NCBI GenBank assembly: GCA_026125925.1
Contig: JAHCKF010000233.1
Span: 1 to 5,907, forward strand
Length of the DNA: 5,907 nt
Direction: 5' to 3'
Origin: Pseudolabrys sp.
GTDB taxonomy: Bacteria; Pseudomonadota; Alphaproteobacteria; Rhizobiales; Xanthobacteraceae
Part shown: positions 4,753-5,907 of the stretch, piece by piece
Position numbering within the stretch: the first letter of the stretch is position 1
How the letters are laid out: each line of letters starts with the position of its first letter
Position numbers and translations under genes: made by a program
The notes under the pieces: generated by a model
What the model saw: only the letters and a program-made list of their open reading frames with translations
The model's database searches: none
What the model was told of the DNA's origin: nothing

Positions 4753-5838
4753 TTAAATGCCGAGGATTTTGTCGTAATACGGCTTCTCCGAGTAGTTCGC
4801 CCACTGCTTGTAGGTCTTCAGATAAGCCATATAGGAATCGTGGACCTTTTTGGTCATCGGATCCTTCGCGACGGCTTCGGCGAGGATCTTGTCGTTGGCG
4901 GCGCGCAGCGCATCCACGACGGCATCGGGCAGGGGTTGCACGTGAACGCCCTGGTTCTTGATGAGATCGTCCATGGCCTCGGCATTGACCTTCTGCAGCC
5001 AGGCTTCACCCCGCGTATTGCAGGCCATGCAGGCGTTCTCGACGATCTCCTTCAGATCGGCGGGCAGGGACTCCCAGGCTTTCTTGTTGATGATGAGTTC
5101 GCTGGTCGTCGCCATCTCGTGCCAGCCGGTCGTGTAGTAGTACTTCGCGACCTTGTGCAGTCCGAGCTGGCGGTCGAGATAGGGGCCGACAAACTCGGCC
5201 GCGTCGATGACGCCGCGCTCAAGCGACGGGAAAATGTCGCCCGGCGACAGCAGCACCGACTCGACGCCGAGCTCCTTGTAGACGCGTCCGGCCAGGCCGG
5301 GGATGCGCATCTTGATGCCTTTGAGGTCTTCGACCTTCTCGATCGGCTTGCGAAACCAGCCGGTCATCTGCACGCCGGTGTTGCCGCAGGCAAACGGTAC
5401 GAGATTGAACTTGTCGTAGGTTTCCCGCCATAGTTCGAGCCCGCCGCCGTCATAGAGCCAGCCGTTGAAGCCGACGTAATTGAGCCCGAACGGAACGGCG
5501 GTGAAGTACTGCGCGGCGAAGCTTTTCCCGGTCCAGAAATACGAATTGGCGTAGTTCATCTCGACCGTGCCGGACGAGACCGCGTCGAAGCCGGCGGGGG
5601 CAGGGATCAGTTCGCCGGCGCCGTAGAATTGTATCTTGATGCGGCCGTTCGACATCTTGGTGATGCGCTCGGCAAGATCCTTGGCGCTGCCCGGACCGGT
5701 CGAATAGAAATAGGCGTTCGGCCCATAGAAGCTGGTCATCTTCCAGTTGAAGGTCGTATCGGCCCGCGCAATCGCAGGCGCGGCAACCGCTCCGATGGTG
5801 CCGGCCGCGGCCAGCTTGGCAAAATCTCGACGTCGCAT
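4753..5838 (-). CDS. dctP: TRAP transporter periplasmic binding protein (DctP, TakP/DctP7-like), Tat-exported
   Basis: A 361-residue solute-binding protein that captures an organic acid in the periplasm and hands it to DctQM. The start at 5838 is chosen over an ATG at 5880 because it puts the twin-arginine motif MRRRDFAK at the N-terminus and has GGGGG at 5846-5850, 7 nt upstream. The signal ends near ARA-DTT (residue 26). The body resembles TakP of Rhodobacter sphaeroides, an alpha-keto-acid binder: AGELIPAPAGFDAVSSGTVE (74-93), AVPFGLN (114-120), GNTGVQMTGWFRKPIEKVED (152-171), LKGIKMRIPG (172-181), and DAAEFVGPYLDRQLGLHKVA (212-231). Arg178 is the conserved carboxylate-binding Arg; Gln157 and Glu215 correspond to residues near substrate and cation in TakP. 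One difference is Phe216 where TakP, as I recall, has Trp. Likely substrates are alpha-keto acids or other small carboxylates, but the sequence alone does not settle which. Confidence 0.95.
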   Translation of the reverse strand: MRRRDFAKLAAAGTIGAVAAPAIARADTTFNWKMTSFYGPNAYFYSTGPGSAKDLAERITKMSNGRIKIQFYGAGELIPAPAGFDAVSSGTVEMNYANSYFWTGKSFAAQYFTAVPFGLNYVGFNGWLYDGGGLELWRETYDKFNLVPFACGNTGVQMTGWFRKPIEKVEDLKGIKMRIPGLAGRVYKELGVESVLLSPGDIFPSLERGVIDAAEFVGPYLDRQLGLHKVAKYYYTTGWHEMATTSELIINKKAWESLPADLKEIVENACMACNTRGEAWLQKVNAEAMDDLIKNQGVHVQPLPDAVVDALRAANDKILAEAVAKDPMTKKVHDSYMAYLKTYKQWANYSEKPYYDKILGI

Positions 5839-5907
5839 AATGGCACCCCCGTAAGCTGAAATGACCCTGATCGCAGTCAAGGCTCATTGCAGTGAGCAAG
5901 TGGTGTG
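5839..5907 (-). promoter_or_regulatory. Upstream region of the TRAP operon, with weak promoter-like box and inverted repeat
   Basis: On the minus strand TTGACT (5875-5880) matches five of six bases of a sigma-70 -35 box, but the hexamer 17 bp downstream (AGCTTA, 5852-5857) is a poor -10. An inverted repeat GCTCA-N6-TGAGC lies at 5882-5897, just upstream of that box, where a regulator could bind. The ribosome binding site GGGGG is at 5846-5850. The region is cut by the window edge, so the full promoter may lie beyond it. Confidence 0.25.

Noticed and set aside
4513..5433. Plus-strand open frame of 306 codons opposite dctQ and dctP
   Set aside because: Antisense shadow of two clearly coding genes, without recognisable domains or a good start.
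5839..5880. Longer dctP start at 5880
   Set aside because: It would add 14 residues before the twin-arginine signal; the start at 5838 has the better ribosome binding site and a normal Tat signal.

Overview
The window looks like chromosomal DNA of a GC-rich alphaproteobacterium of the order Rhizobiales, probably near Bradyrhizobium/Rhodopseudomonas. The strongest pointer is a gene trio matching the start of the cluster that makes the very-long-chain fatty acid of rhizobial lipid A. No mobile element, CRISPR array, rRNA or tRNA gene was seen. All calls rest on reading the sequence and on remembered family motifs; no search was run.

Left part (1-1282, minus strand): acpXL, then fabZXL, then the first 173 codons of a ketosynthase of fabF2XL type, packed in one operon. 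AcpXL carries the growing acyl chain, FabZXL dehydrates 3-hydroxyacyl-AcpXL, and the ketosynthase belongs to the elongation step. The ketosynthase runs off the window edge, and its alignment puts Glu where the catalytic Cys is expected. Between acpXL and the next gene upstream lies a 190-bp stretch full of inverted repeats.

Middle (1475-2857): a small single-pass membrane protein of unknown function on the minus strand, then, divergently, a plus-strand pair. The pair is a short Cys-rich exported protein (DUF2946-like) and a PCu(A)C-type periplasmic copper chaperone with a His/Met-rich tail, suggesting a small periplasmic copper-handling unit.

Right part (2882-5838, minus strand): a complete TRAP transporter operon in the order dctP (Tat-exported binding protein of the TakP/DctP7 type), dctQ (small membrane subunit, GTG start) and dctM (large membrane subunit), with a 15-bp gap and then an ATGA overlap. 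dctM and the copper chaperone converge on a near-perfect hairpin that overlaps the dctM stop codon. The most interesting leads are the apparently Cys-less ketosynthase, the inverted-repeat block before acpXL, and the Cys-rich partner of the copper chaperone.
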